From contig DATIWI010000179.1 in assembly GCA_035519475.1 (NCBI GenBank), forward strand, positions 1-64,000: a stretch of DNA of 64,000 bases. The letters are read 5' to 3'. How positions within the stretch are numbered: the stretch's first letter is position 1; every line of letters begins with the position of its first letter. Origin of the DNA: Fen-1467 sp035519475. GTDB lineage: Bacteria > Verrucomicrobiota > Verrucomicrobiia > Opitutales > Opitutaceae. Positions 16,836 to 28,300 of this stretch are shown piece by piece. The notes under the pieces are model-generated. The model searched no databases. It had not been told where the DNA came from and was given only the letters and a program-made list of their open reading frames with translations. The translations under genes were made by a program, and so were the position numbers.

Positions 16836-18491
16836 ATGAGCGAACGACGATCCCTCGTCATCCCCCTCGCGGGCGGATGCCTCGCCGTCCTCCTGCTCCT
16901 GCTCGGGCTCGTGCTGACCGGCCGGAAGCACGACCGGCCGACGCCTCCGGCGGATCGGACCACGGGGCCGACAGTGGCGGGTGCCGTCGGGGGAGGGACT
17001 CCCTCACTCCGGCCTGCGCCCTCTGCGGCCGCCGCGACGCCGCGGCCGGCGCGGCGAGATCTCCGGCAAGCGCTCGACCAGCCTGACGCGCGGCCCCATG
17101 AAGCCGTGCTGATCTTCGCGGATGCGGACGCCTACCGGAGGTTTCTCGCGCGCGCCGCGCGCCTGGGCCTCACGGTGCTCGGGCAATTGGATTCCCTCTT
17201 CGCCGTCCGCGTGCGCTACGATTCGCTCGCCGGGCTCGAGGCGGACCTAGTCGCGAACGCGGCGGACTACGCGGAGGCCGGCGCTAATTTCTACATCAAT
17301 CCGCCGACGGTACCGGCAAAACAGGACCGTGCGGCGCAGATTCTCGTCCCGTTCGGCAACGGCATGCTCGGCTTTCTCGGCGCCACGGGCGATCGCAGCC
17401 AATGGGGGCGCGGCGTCACGATCGCGGTGCTCGACAGCGGGGTGGCGCCCGACAGCACGTTCGGCCAGGGGCGCCTGCAATCTCTGGACATCGGCCTCGG
17501 CACGGCCGCGGGCACGGGGCCGGAGGACGGTCACGGCACGGCGGTGGCGGCGCTGGCGGCGGGCGAATCGCCGAACGCCCCCGGGGTCGCGCCGGCGGCC
17601 GACATTCTCAGCCTCCGGATCACCGATGCGAACACCCAAAGCGACATCTTCACCGTGGCGCGCGCGATTCTGGCGGCGGTCGACGCCGGCGCGCAGATCA
17701 TCAACATCAGCCTGGGCGGCTACGACACCAGCTCCCTGCTAAGCAGCGCCATCGACTACGCGACGCGGCGCGGCGTCGTCATCGTGGCGTCGGCGGGCAA
17801 CGATCAGGCCACCGAGCTCACGTGGCCCGCGGCCGACGCGCGGGTGGTGTCGGTCGGCGCCGTCGACGCCCTCGGGCAGCAAGTGAACTTCTCCAATTCC
17901 GGACCGCAACTGCAGATGGCCGCCCCCGGCTACGGCGTGCAGACGGCCTGGCTCGACGGTCAGCGCGTCTCCTTCGACGGCACCTCCGCCAGTGCGCCCA
18001 TCGTCGCCGGCGCGATCGCCGCCCTGATGTCCGCCAACCCCGGGATGAGCGCAACGCAGGCGTGGCAGACGCTTCAGCAGTACGCCAGCGACGGCGGAGC
18101 GCCAGGGCCGGATCCCGACTACGGCGACGGCATTCTCAACCTCGGATGGGCCATGAACCGCAACGACCCGCTGCGCATCGACACCGCCATCTCCAGCCAT
18201 TACTACGATGCGACGTCGGGCCAGATGGAATTCGTGGTGCAGAACCGCAGCGGCCAGGGCGTGAGCGGCCTGGTGTTGAACGTGGACGCCGGCGGAGTCG
18301 CCAGCACCACGCCCCTGCCCCTGCTCGGCCCGGGCGCCACCTACGTGGTGAAGATGCCTGTCGACCAAAGCCAGCTGACGGCCAGCGGCGGCATCGTCTT
18401 CCGCACCGAACTGGTCAATCCCCCGGGAGTCACCGATCAGGTCCCGGCCAACAACCGGCGCACGAGTTACCTTTCCCCGCCGCCGAAATAA
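16836..18491 (+). CDS. Membrane-anchored subtilisin-like peptidase (S8)
   Basis: A 551-aa S8 peptidase. Residues 10-29 form a membrane segment after a basic start, so it is probably a signal anchor. A Pro/Ala-rich linker and an I9-like region (about 85-150) precede the catalytic domain. The triad is canonical: Asp200 (VTIAVLDSG), His233 (DGHGTAVAAL), Ser384 (GTSASAPIVAGAIAAL), with oxyanion Asn322 (SAGND). The C-terminus (about 455-551) is CARDB-like (MEFVVQNRSGQGVSGLVLNVD). It is convergent with the second TIGR03118 gene, repeating the protease/TIGR03118 pairing seen at 804-5521. The start is chosen because the anchor begins there; the open frame upstream lies in the carrier gene. Confidence 0.85.
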   Translation: MSERRSLVIPLAGGCLAVLLLLLGLVLTGRKHDRPTPPADRTTGPTVAGAVGGGTPSLRPAPSAAAATPRPARRDLRQALDQPDARPHEAVLIFADADAYRRFLARAARLGLTVLGQLDSLFAVRVRYDSLAGLEADLVANAADYAEAGANFYINPPTVPAKQDRAAQILVPFGNGMLGFLGATGDRSQWGRGVTIAVLDSGVAPDSTFGQGRLQSLDIGLGTAAGTGPEDGHGTAVAALAAGESPNAPGVAPAADILSLRITDANTQSDIFTVARAILAAVDAGAQIINISLGGYDTSSLLSSAIDYATRRGVVIVASAGNDQATELTWPAADARVVSVGAVDALGQQVNFSNSGPQLQMAAPGYGVQTAWLDGQRVSFDGTSASAPIVAGAIAALMSANPGMSATQAWQTLQQYASDGGAPGPDPDYGDGILNLGWAMNRNDPLRIDTAISSHYYDATSGQMEFVVQNRSGQGVSGLVLNVDAGGVASTTPLPLLGPGATYVVKMPVDQSQLTASGGIVFRTELVNPPGVTDQVPANNRRTSYLSPPPK

Positions 18492-18669
18492 CGAGACCGC
18501 GCGGCGCGCCGCCCGCGGCACCCGCCGGCTGGTGCCCGAAAGGCAAACTGGGAGCAACCGGCCAGACGATACGCAGTTGCCCCCAGTCGCACCGTGCAGG
18601 CGGCGGTCGACACCCGCAGTGGTGCCGGCCGCCGCCCTGCAGACGGATCACTACGAACCCCAGAAAAGT

Positions 18670-19833
18670 CTATTGATCGTCGGCATCGTTGTCGCCGTCG
18701 CCCTTGTCCGGCAGCACGGTGATGGTGCCGAACAGGCCGTGGGCTTCATCGTCGATGCCCGCGGTGAAGAAGAGCGCGGTCGATGGCCCGGCGGCGGCGT
18801 CATTGCCGAAACCCAGCGCCCACAACCCGTCGATCGAGAGCGGCCGGCGGTTGTCGCCGCGCAGCATCCCGCGGAAATGCCCGTGCTTCGGATCAAACGC
18901 GGCGATCTTGCCGCTGCCAAAATTGCCCACGAGGAGCAGGTTGCTGAACTTGCCGAAATTCGCCGGCGCCATCGCCAGCCCCCATGGCGCGTTGAACCAG
19001 AAGCCGTGCTCGAGTCGCATCAACAGGTTGCCGTCGGTATCGAAGGCATCGACGAAGCCAAACCCGGGATGCGCCACCTCGTCATGCTTCTGGTCATCCT
19101 GTTTGGCGAACGCGACGAAGATCGTGCCGTTGATGTTCTGCACATTGAACGGCGCGAAGCCCCGCGGGATGAATCGATCGCGGAAGGCATGTGCGCCCAA
19201 ATTCACCCAGTTGAAACCGCCGTCGTACACCTCGACCATGCCCGAGGAGAAGTTCGCGGCATAGAGGAAATTCGCGCCGCTCCGCTGGCCGAGGGTCACG
19301 CCTTTGTAGACCGCCGATCCGGTGTGATCCACCTTAACGACCGCGGACGTGCCCGAGTTCCAGCCGGAAATGGCGCCGTCCTCCGCTACAAAGAGGAAAT
19401 GCGCCGGCTTGCCCGTATCCACCAGGAAGTCGGTGGTTGAGCCGTTGAACACGGTTCCTGTGGGCGTTGACGGCGGCGTTCCTCCCAACCCCACCGGGAT
19501 GGTGACCACCAGCCCAAGCGGCGTGCCGGTGCCGGGGTAGAGCGTCGACACGCCCGCGCCGTTGTCCGCCACCCACCACGGGCTCGTGGCGCTCCGCGCC
19601 AGTCCCCACGGGTTCACCAGCGGCAGGTGGGTGACCGCCGCCAATCCTGGCACATCCGACACCAGGTTGGTCTGCTGATAGAAGTGTTGCGCCCACGCCG
19701 ACGGAGCCAAGCCCAACACCGCGGCGAATGAAACGACGGAAACGAGAGGGGTCGCGCGTGCGATCGATTGCGCGGTGGACTGATACGGCGCCGTGCTGCA
19801 CCAAGGCAGCAGCGGAATGTGACGGTGATGCAT
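18670..19833 (-). CDS. TIGR03118 family secreted protein without sorting tag
   Basis: A 387-aa paralogue of the protein at 804-1961, sharing the QQTNLVSDxPGLA opening, LVNPWGxxxSATSPxW, SDNG/ADNG..STLY blocks and the FLFVAEDGAISGW blade. It has a long signal peptide (about 1-48, ending AWA|Q) and probably a secreted beta-propeller. Unlike its paralogue it has no hydrophobic helix or VPDSG motif at the end; the C-terminus is acidic (Asp-rich), so it is likely released rather than sorted to the envelope. AAGGA lies 7 bases before the ATG at 19833. It is convergent with the subtilase gene. Function unknown. Confidence 0.8.
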   Translation of the reverse strand: MHHRHIPLLPWCSTAPYQSTAQSIARATPLVSVVSFAAVLGLAPSAWAQHFYQQTNLVSDVPGLAAVTHLPLVNPWGLARSATSPWWVADNGAGVSTLYPGTGTPLGLVVTIPVGLGGTPPSTPTGTVFNGSTTDFLVDTGKPAHFLFVAEDGAISGWNSGTSAVVKVDHTGSAVYKGVTLGQRSGANFLYAANFSSGMVEVYDGGFNWVNLGAHAFRDRFIPRGFAPFNVQNINGTIFVAFAKQDDQKHDEVAHPGFGFVDAFDTDGNLLMRLEHGFWFNAPWGLAMAPANFGKFSNLLLVGNFGSGKIAAFDPKHGHFRGMLRGDNRRPLSIDGLWALGFGNDAAAGPSTALFFTAGIDDEAHGLFGTITVLPDKGDGDNDADDQ

Positions 19834-19978
19834 GAGATAATCCTTGGGTTGGGCCCCGCCGCATGACGGGGGGGATCGTTCACGTGATTGAGGGAATCCG
19901 GAGCAGGGTACTTACGCCGATTCGCCGGCAAAACAAGGGGCGCAGATTCAAATCCACCCTCGCCCGACCCGGTTTATG

Positions 19979-19994
19979 GTAACAACCCTGTTAC
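19979..19994. promoter_or_regulatory. Perfect inverted repeat upstream of the TIGR03118 gene
   Basis: gtaaca (19979-19984) and tgttac (19989-19994) flank a 4-base centre. It lies about 150 bases upstream of the TIGR03118 start at 19833 and downstream of rtcB, in a 224-base gap. The shape suits a dimeric repressor or activator site. The binding protein is unknown and the site may be chance. Confidence 0.3.
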
Positions 19995-20057
19995 TTTCGG
20001 CCGGCTTGCATGGCGCGGCGACGGATCCTACCGGCGGGGATCCGCAATTTGGTGTGG

Positions 20058-21254
20058 CTAGTCCTCCGGCCGCTCACCCGAGGGTGCCATCTTCACCAGC
20101 CGCGGATCAAATCGCGCCACCACTTCCACCAGATCGGCCTGCGCCGCCATGACGGCATGAATGTCTTTGTAGACCATCGGCACTTCGTCGAGGCCGGCCG
20201 ACAGCAGGGTGACATCGGCCGCGTCGAGCAGGCGTCGCGCGGCTTTCCAGTCGAGCGTCCTTTTCGCCTGGGCGCGGCTCATTACCCGGCCCGCGCCGTG
20301 GGCGGCCGAACAGAGCGACGCGGAGCTGCCCTTGCCGCGCACGACAAAGCCCGGCGAGGCCATCGAGCCGGGAATGACCCCGAGCACGCCGGCAGCGGCG
20401 GGCGTGGCGCCCTTGCGATGCACGATCACCTCGCGCCCGTCGTGCGTCTCGCGCCACGCGAAGTTGTGGTGATTCTCCACGGCGAACAGCACGCGGGCGC
20501 CCAGGTGCGACACGATGTGCCGGTGAATGCAGGCGTGGTTCGCCGAGGCGTATTTCCCCATGAGCTGCATGGCCGCCCAGTACTCCTGCCCCGCGGCCTC
20601 GTCGAGCGAGAGCCACGCCAGGCGCGCCAGCTCCCGCGGCAGGCCGCCGCGCGATGCCATCGCGAGCTTGCTGTAGTGGTCGCACACCAGCGCACCGGTG
20701 CCGCGGCTCCCGCTGTGGCTGAGCAGGGCCAGATGCTCGCCGGCGGGCAGGTCCCGGAGGGGCTCCCGCACCGCCAGCACACCGAACTCCACAAAATGAT
20801 TGCCGCTGCCGCTGGTGCCGAGCTGGCGCCAGGCCTTGTCCCGGTGCGCGCGCGTCACCGGGCTGACGCTCCAGTCCTCGTCCATCACGGGATGCTGGCG
20901 CGGCGGCGCGAACTCCACACCCACGCCGAAACGCGTTTCCGCCTCGATCGCCCGCGCCAGCCGGTCCCGGCGCTCGCGCAGCCAGGCCACCGGCAGGTCC
21001 AGCACCGAAAGCTTCATGCGGCACGCGATGTCGACCCCGACCGCGAACGGGATCACCGCGCGGTCGGTCGCCAGCACCCCGCCGATCGGCAGGCCGTAGC
21101 CCACGTGGGCGTCGGGCATGAGCGCGCCCAGCACGCTCACCGGCAGGGCGCAGGCGTTCTTCATCTGCTCGACCGACTGCGCGTCCACGTCCTGCCCCCA
21201 CTGGCGCCAGGGGGCGGGCGCCGCGCGCAGTCCGGCGCGTTCGCGGTCACCCAT
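20058..21254 (-). CDS. rtcB: RtcB family RNA ligase
   Basis: A 398-aa RtcB. This family joins RNA 2',3'-cyclic phosphate or 3'-phosphate ends to 5'-OH ends using GTP and Mn. Visible motifs in order are MPDAHVGYGLPIGG, VGVDIACRM (metal Cys), GTSGSGNHFVEFG, HSGSRGTG, ENHHNFAW, HRKGATPA and AAHGAGR with the guanylylated His at residue 319. Metal and nucleotide residues look intact. No archease, rtcA or rtcR is adjacent, so it probably serves as a stand-alone repair or splicing ligase. The start at 21254 is chosen because the upstream part of the frame to 21347 is compositionally poor; the N-terminal 30 residues remain uncertain. Confidence 0.85.
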   Translation of the reverse strand: MGDRERAGLRAAPAPWRQWGQDVDAQSVEQMKNACALPVSVLGALMPDAHVGYGLPIGGVLATDRAVIPFAVGVDIACRMKLSVLDLPVAWLRERRDRLARAIEAETRFGVGVEFAPPRQHPVMDEDWSVSPVTRAHRDKAWRQLGTSGSGNHFVEFGVLAVREPLRDLPAGEHLALLSHSGSRGTGALVCDHYSKLAMASRGGLPRELARLAWLSLDEAAGQEYWAAMQLMGKYASANHACIHRHIVSHLGARVLFAVENHHNFAWRETHDGREVIVHRKGATPAAAGVLGVIPGSMASPGFVVRGKGSSASLCSAAHGAGRVMSRAQAKRTLDWKAARRLLDAADVTLLSAGLDEVPMVYKDIHAVMAAQADLVEVVARFDPRLVKMAPSGERPED

Positions 21255-21368
21255 GCCGACACCATGGGGCGAATCTGCCGGCAGGTCAAAGCCTCGACGG
21301 CCCCTGCGGCCGTCCTGGCCGGATCCCGCCGCCGGCCGTGATGACACGGATTATTCGTTCCCGGCCGG

Positions 21369-21402
21369 TTGTCTTCTTGCCTAACCACCCTAGAATTCTA
21401 GG
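21369..21402 (+). promoter_or_regulatory. Promoter with embedded 14-bp palindrome before metY
   Basis: TTGTCT (21369-21374) and TAGAAT (21391-21396) are separated by 16 bases and match sigma-70 -35/-10 at 4/6 and 5/6. The -10 is embedded in a perfect palindrome, cctagaattctagg (21389-21402). Transcription would begin near 21403, leaving only a few bases before the GTG (21408) or ATG (21414). A dimeric regulator bound to the palindrome would cover the -10. Confidence 0.5.
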
Positions 21403-21413
21403 CCATTGTGCCC

Positions 21414-22712
<1,299 letters not shown>

Positions 22713-22817
22713 CCGGCCGGGCTGCCCGGCACCCGTCGGGCACGCCGCTGTGCCTTGGCGGAAGAAGGGTCACTGTACGTAGCCGTTGGGCGCGCCCTGG
22801 ATTACGTTGGTGTCCCC

Positions 22818-25244
22818 ATGCGCTCCGTCGTCCTCGATCTGCAGTCCGCCCTGCGCTTCTTTGCGCGACACCGCCCGGCTTTCGCGGTGATTGTCGCCAT
22901 CATGGCGCTCGCGCTCGGGGCCAACACCGCGGTCTTCGCCGTCCTGAAGGGCTTCCTCTTCGCCCGCCTCGGCGTGCCCGCCGCGGACCGGGTCGTGCTG
23001 GTCTGGACGACGCGCGAACTGCCCGGCCGCGGCCGGGTGGATTTCAACGACGCCTTTCCCAATTACCGCCTGCTCCAGGAGACGACGCATTTCTGGGAGC
23101 ACATCGCCTGCGTCCAATTCGCGGACGTCAACTGGGAGCAGGAGGCCGACACCCGGAAGCTGCAGGGCGCGCGCGTGACCACGGAGTTCTTTGCCGTCAT
23201 GCGGGTGGCGCCGATGCTCGGCCGCATCTTCACCACTCAAGAGCAGGGGCCCAACGCGGCCCCGGTGGCAATCATCAGCCACGCGCTCTGGCGCAGCGCG
23301 TTCGGCGGCGCGTCCGACGTGCTCGGCCGCACCCTGCGTCTCAATGGCGTGCCCCATACCGTCGTCGGCGTGCTACCGCCCGTCTTCAGCCAGCCGCAGG
23401 GCACCGACGTCTGGCTGCCGTTCGATCTTCCGGCGGACATGTGGACCGCGATCGTCGGCGCGCGGCAGCTCTTCGTGTACGCCCGCCTTGCGCCCGGGAT
23501 GACGGTCGCCGGCGCGGACGCGGAGTTGCGCGGCTTCGCCCCGCGTGCGGTCAAAATGGACGCGGCCAACAAGGATTGGGGCTGGCGCGCGCAGTCGATG
23601 CGCGAGAATCTGATGTCCGGCGCCGACAGCGCGCTCATCTTTGTGCAAGCGGGCGCGGCGATCCTGCTCGTGCTGGCCGTCAGCAACCTCGCCTCGCTGC
23701 TCATGGCGTGGGCGGCCGAGCGGCAGCGGGAGACGGCGGTGCGGCTGGCGCTGGGGGCGTCCGCCTGGCGGCTGGTGCGGCAGTTCCTGACGCAGAGCCT
23801 CCTGCTCGTGTCGTGCGGAGGGCTGCTGGGCGTGCTGCTGGCGTGGCTGGCGCTGCCCCTGTTCCGGCCGCTCAATCCCAACCCGCAGCTCGCGGATTTC
23901 CTGGCGCAGCTCGCGCCCGATCGCGCCACGCTGCTGTTCTCGGCCGCGCTCGTGCTCGGCACGGGAGTGGTCGCCGGGGTGCTGCCCGCCTGGCAGGTTC
24001 GCCGCACCTCGCTGCTCGAGGCCCTGCGCAGCGAATCGCGCGGCGCCAGCCTGAGCCGCGGCGCGTTGCGCTCGCAGCAGGCGATGGTCGTGCTCCAGGC
24101 GGTCATTTCCGTGCTCATCCTGCTCAGCGCGGGCCTGGCGGGGATCGGCTTCCGCCAGCTGAGCCACGCGGATCTCGGTTTCGCCACCGCACATCGCGTG
24201 GCGTTCCGCGTGCAGCTGCCCGAACCCGCCTACGACACGCACGCGAAACGGGCCCAGCTCATCCGTGCGCTCGACGGCAACCTCGCGCGCGAGCCGCTGC
24301 TCGCCGCCTCCGGCTTCTCCACGACGATCCCGGTGGGCGACATCCAGTGGGGCGGCGGTTTCTTCCCGCAGCTGGCCAGCGGCGAGTTCCCGCCCGATCC
24401 CGCCATCTTCCAGTACCGGCGCGTTTCACCCGGCTATCTGCGCGCGATGGGCATTCCCTTGCTCGAGGGCCGGCTCATTGACGACCGCGATCGCGGCGAG
24501 GCGCCGCCGGTGGCCGTGGTCAGCAAGGCCCTCGCCGACAAATACTGGCCGGGGGCAAGCGCCGTCGGCCGCAAGCTGCGCCGCCTGGCGCCGCGCGATG
24601 CGCCGCTGGTCGAAGTCGTGGGCGTCGTCGGCAACGTGAAGGATGCCGGGGCCGGCCTGCCCTCGAGCGAAACGGTCTACGTGCCGTTCGATCAAGTCTC
24701 GCTGCGCCGCGGGTGGATCGTGCTGCACGGTCGCGGCTCGATGGCGGACACGCTGGCCGCCGGGCGCCGGGCCCTGCGCACTACCGCGCCGGACGTCGCC
24801 GCCTACGACGCGGCCCCGCTCGAGGACCTTGCCGTCCAGGCCAATGCGTTGCCCCGTCTGCTGATGGTGCTGCTCGCCGTGTTCGCCGCGATCGCGATCG
24901 GCATCACGGCGCTGGGGAGCTACGGCGTGATGAGCCAGCTCGTGGCCAACCGCGAACGAGAAATGGCCATTCGCGCCGCCCTCGGCGCCACCCGCAGCGG
25001 CGTGCTGCGCCTCGTCCTGTGGCAGAACGCGCGGCTCGCGGTGCTCGGCGTGGCGGCGGGCTTGCTCGGCGGCTGGGGCGCGGCGCAATGGCTGACCAGC
25101 CTAGTGCCGGGTTTGAACGCCCGGACCGCCTGGCCCTATCTCGCCGTGGCCGCCGGCGTGCTCGCGCTCACCCAGATCGCCAGCTTCCTTCCCGCCCGCC
25201 GCGCCGCCCGTCTCGACATGCCGAAGGTGCTGACAAGCGCCTGA
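22818..25244 (+). CDS. ADOP-type FtsX/MacB permease
   Basis: An 808-aa membrane protein with two repeats of MacB-like periplasmic domain plus FtsX domain, about eight TM helices in all. This is the duplicated 'orphan' permease architecture (ADOP) known from Acidobacteria and other phyla. The N-terminal helix is followed by ALGANTAVFAVLKGFLF, the periplasmic core has GAxVTTEFFAVMRVAPMLGR and ISHALWRSAFGG, and FtsX segments appear at ETAVRLALGAS and EMAIRAALGAT. No ATPase gene is adjacent, as is usual for ADOP genes. The start is ATG 22818, chosen by the family's N-terminus. Probably exports or extracts a hydrophobic substrate. Confidence 0.85.
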   Translation: MRSVVLDLQSALRFFARHRPAFAVIVAIMALALGANTAVFAVLKGFLFARLGVPAADRVVLVWTTRELPGRGRVDFNDAFPNYRLLQETTHFWEHIACVQFADVNWEQEADTRKLQGARVTTEFFAVMRVAPMLGRIFTTQEQGPNAAPVAIISHALWRSAFGGASDVLGRTLRLNGVPHTVVGVLPPVFSQPQGTDVWLPFDLPADMWTAIVGARQLFVYARLAPGMTVAGADAELRGFAPRAVKMDAANKDWGWRAQSMRENLMSGADSALIFVQAGAAILLVLAVSNLASLLMAWAAERQRETAVRLALGASAWRLVRQFLTQSLLLVSCGGLLGVLLAWLALPLFRPLNPNPQLADFLAQLAPDRATLLFSAALVLGTGVVAGVLPAWQVRRTSLLEALRSESRGASLSRGALRSQQAMVVLQAVISVLILLSAGLAGIGFRQLSHADLGFATAHRVAFRVQLPEPAYDTHAKRAQLIRALDGNLAREPLLAASGFSTTIPVGDIQWGGGFFPQLASGEFPPDPAIFQYRRVSPGYLRAMGIPLLEGRLIDDRDRGEAPPVAVVSKALADKYWPGASAVGRKLRRLAPRDAPLVEVVGVVGNVKDAGAGLPSSETVYVPFDQVSLRRGWIVLHGRGSMADTLAAGRRALRTTAPDVAAYDAAPLEDLAVQANALPRLLMVLLAVFAAIAIGITALGSYGVMSQLVANREREMAIRAALGATRSGVLRLVLWQNARLAVLGVAAGLLGGWGAAQWLTSLVPGLNARTAWPYLAVAAGVLALTQIASFLPARRAARLDMPKVLTSA

Positions 25245-25323
25245 CGCCCTGATCCCGCGCCCCCGATCCCACGGCATGGATGGGGCGGCAACCCGCTGGT
25301 CCAGCTGGCGGCGGGAGTCGCCT

Positions 25324-28300
25324 TCAGAACAACTCCATCTGCCGCACGCGCGGCGCGATCGTGGCCTCCTCCCTCTGGCGATCGAGCAGCGCCTCTTCGA
25401 TGGCGAGGAGAAAGGGCGACGGGCGGCGAGTGCGGATTTCGCCGCGCCAGTGCCGGCGGCGGGCGTGGGTCAGGAACAAGCGGTCCCGGGCGCGTGTGAG
25501 GCCGACGAAGAAGAGCCGCCGCTCCTCGGCCATATCGGCTTCCGCGGCCTCCTCGAAGCTGAAACGGTGCGGCAGGAGCCCGTCTTCGCAACCGACGAGA
25601 AAGACCACGCGGAACTCCAGCCCCTTGGCGGCGTGCAGCGTGAGCAACGACACCCGCTCCGCCCGCGGGTCGTAGAGGTCAACGTCGACGCCGAGGGCGA
25701 GTTCATTCACGAAGGCGTCGAGGCCGGCTCCGTGCTTTTCCGCGAGCGGACCGAGCGCGTCGGTGATGGCGCGAAGATCAGGATCCGGGCTTCCGGTCCG
25801 GGCGAGCGCCAACGAGGCGGTGTTCAGGCGATCGCGGAGCGGCACCTCGGGCGGCAGCGATCCGACCCCGGCCAGCAGCGCCCGCACGGTGGGGTGCTCA
25901 CCCAGCGGCCCGTGGGTCCGTTGCTGGAACGGGATGCCGGAACGCGCCAGCGCCTCCACCAGCGGCGGCGTCTGCGCCTCCGTGCGGTAGAGGACGGCGA
26001 AATCGTTGAACGCCCACAAGAGCGGGGCGCCGCCGCTGGCGCGGCCGGTGTCAAACGAGGTGAGACTGGTGCCCCCCACCAGCTGCTCGATGGTCGCCGC
26101 GACGAAATCGGCTTCCGCGCGCTCCGTGGCGCACTCCCGGAGCGTGATGCGACTCGCATCGACGATCTGGGCGCGCAGCGCGCGATCCCGCACGAGCGTG
26201 GAGGGAGCAATGGCCTGCAGGGCGGCATCGACAATCGTGCGCGTGGACCGGTAATTGCGCGCCAGGGGGATCACCGGGCCGTGCGGGTAATCCACCTGGA
26301 ACTGGCGGAAGAGCCGCGGGTCGGTGCCGCGGAAACCGTAGATGGCTTGGTCAGGATCGCCGATGACGCAGAGCGAGCCCCCGGCCGCGGCGCCGCGCCC
26401 TCCGGGCGGTGAACCAAACGGCGGCGCCAGCAGCCGCACGAGTTCATACTGGGGCGCGTCAATATCCTGAAACTCGTCGATCGAAAGATGCGGCCAGCGC
26501 TCACGGTAGCCGCTGGCCACCTCCGGATGCGCCCGGAGGAGCGCGAGCGGCAGCGCGATCAGATCGTCGAAATCCACCAGGCTCCGGGCCCGCAGCGCCC
26601 GCTCGTATGCCTCCGGGCGTGCCGCCCGATCGCGAATCAGCCGCCGCGCCTCGAGAGCCGACACGCCGAGCGCCTCGCGGGCAATCGCGACCGCCTCGGA
26701 TTCGCCCGCCACCCCCAGCGACGATCCCAAGCCCAGCCGCTCCTGCTGGTCCCTCAAAATGAGCAAACCGAGCGCGTGGAAGGTGGTCACCACCACCCGG
26801 GAGGACCGGCTGCCGGGAAGCAGTGAATCCAGACGTGTGCGCATTTCACCGGCGGCGCGGTGGGTGAAGGTGATGGCGAGGCAGGCCTCCGCCGCGACCC
26901 CGTGGTCTCTGATCAAATGGGCAATACGGTGCGTGAGCGTGCGCGTCTTGCCGGTGCCGGGCCCGGCGACAATGAGCAAGGGACCGGCGACAATCTCCAC
27001 CGCCGCGCGCTGGTCGGCGTCAAGACCCGCCAAGACCGGGGAGGTCGCCGCCCCCGGCGCCGGGCCCTCGGCAATCGAGGCGGGGAATGAGGCGGAGGGA
27101 GCCGGCTCCGGCTCGGTCTTCGCGCCGGCAGGGGCGGGTCGATCCCGCGAGGCGCCGGCGCCGGCAGCGCCCGGTCCGACCGACACGGCCGGTTCCGGCA
27201 GCGCAAACAAAAGACCGCTCGACTTCAGGCTTTCCAGCTCGTCCCGTTTGAATAAACGGATGGCGCCGTACTCGCCATCGTAGCCTCCTTCGCGGATAAC
27301 CTCACCGGCCCGCAGGCGCCGGACCGCCTCGCCAAGCAGCGGCGTGCCGACCCGGCCGATCTCGTCGAGCGGAACCTCCCCCAGGATGGCCATCTCGGGC
27401 CCGAGCCGCGCGATCAACTGCTCGTAGCCGCGCTGCACGGTCTTGCTCTTGGATCCGGTCCGCGCGAGTTCCCCGAGCATTTCGGGGAGCGGAACAAAGC
27501 TGCGAAACGGCGCCGCCGTGGGCGGTGGTTTGCCCGCGGAGCGATCGGCAAGTTCGAGCACCCGGCTGAGCACACCGATGGTGAGCGGCGCACCGCAGAC
27601 CGGGCATTTGTTGCCGAGCCGCCTCGACTCTTCCGGCTCACACCGAAAACCGCAGCCACGATGGCCGTCCAAGTGGTACTTGCCCTCCTCGGGGTAGAAC
27701 TCGACGGTCCCGCCGTAACCGACGCCGGTCGCCAAGGCATTCTTCATGGCGAAATAATCGAGCGCGCAGTCAAAGCGGCAGGCTTCGCGCCCGAGATTGC
27801 CCGGCGAATGCGCATCGGAGTTGGAGACCAGACGGAAGCGATCGAGCATCGAGAGCCGCCAGTTCATGGGCGGGTCGGAGGAAAGTCCGGTCTCGAGGGC
27901 AAAGACCCAGGAGGAGAGATCGCCGTAGCATTCTTCAAAGAGGTCGAAGCCTGACTTCGATCCGAACACGGAAAACCACGGCGTCCAGATGTGGGCCGGG
28001 ATAAGGTAGCATCCCTCGCCCGCGGCGAGACAGATCTCGAGCAGGTCGCGCGAGTTGAGGCCAAGAATGGGGCGGCCATCCGACGCGAGATTACCGATGC
28101 GCGCCAGCCGGCTGACCATGCGTTCGGCGGCATCAAGATCAGGCGCGTACAGCAGGTGGTGGACTTTGCGCACCCGGTCGCCCTGTTTGTAGATCGTCGA
28201 GATCTCGACTTCCAACAGGAACCGAACCGGCGTCCCGGCCGCGGCACAGGGACCGAGATCGGCGGCGACGGCGGCCTCCAGGTCGGGTCGCAACCGGAAG

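Noticed and set aside
18520..18660. Possible cobalamin-type riboswitch (GAAAGG and TGCCCCC-like pieces)
   Set aside because: The B12-box order and spacing are wrong, and no cobalamin-related gene follows; treated as chance.
22723..22742. Hairpin tgcccg/cgggca after metY as a terminator
   Set aside because: Only six pairs with an eight-base loop and no U-tract, in a GC-rich background where such stems are frequent.
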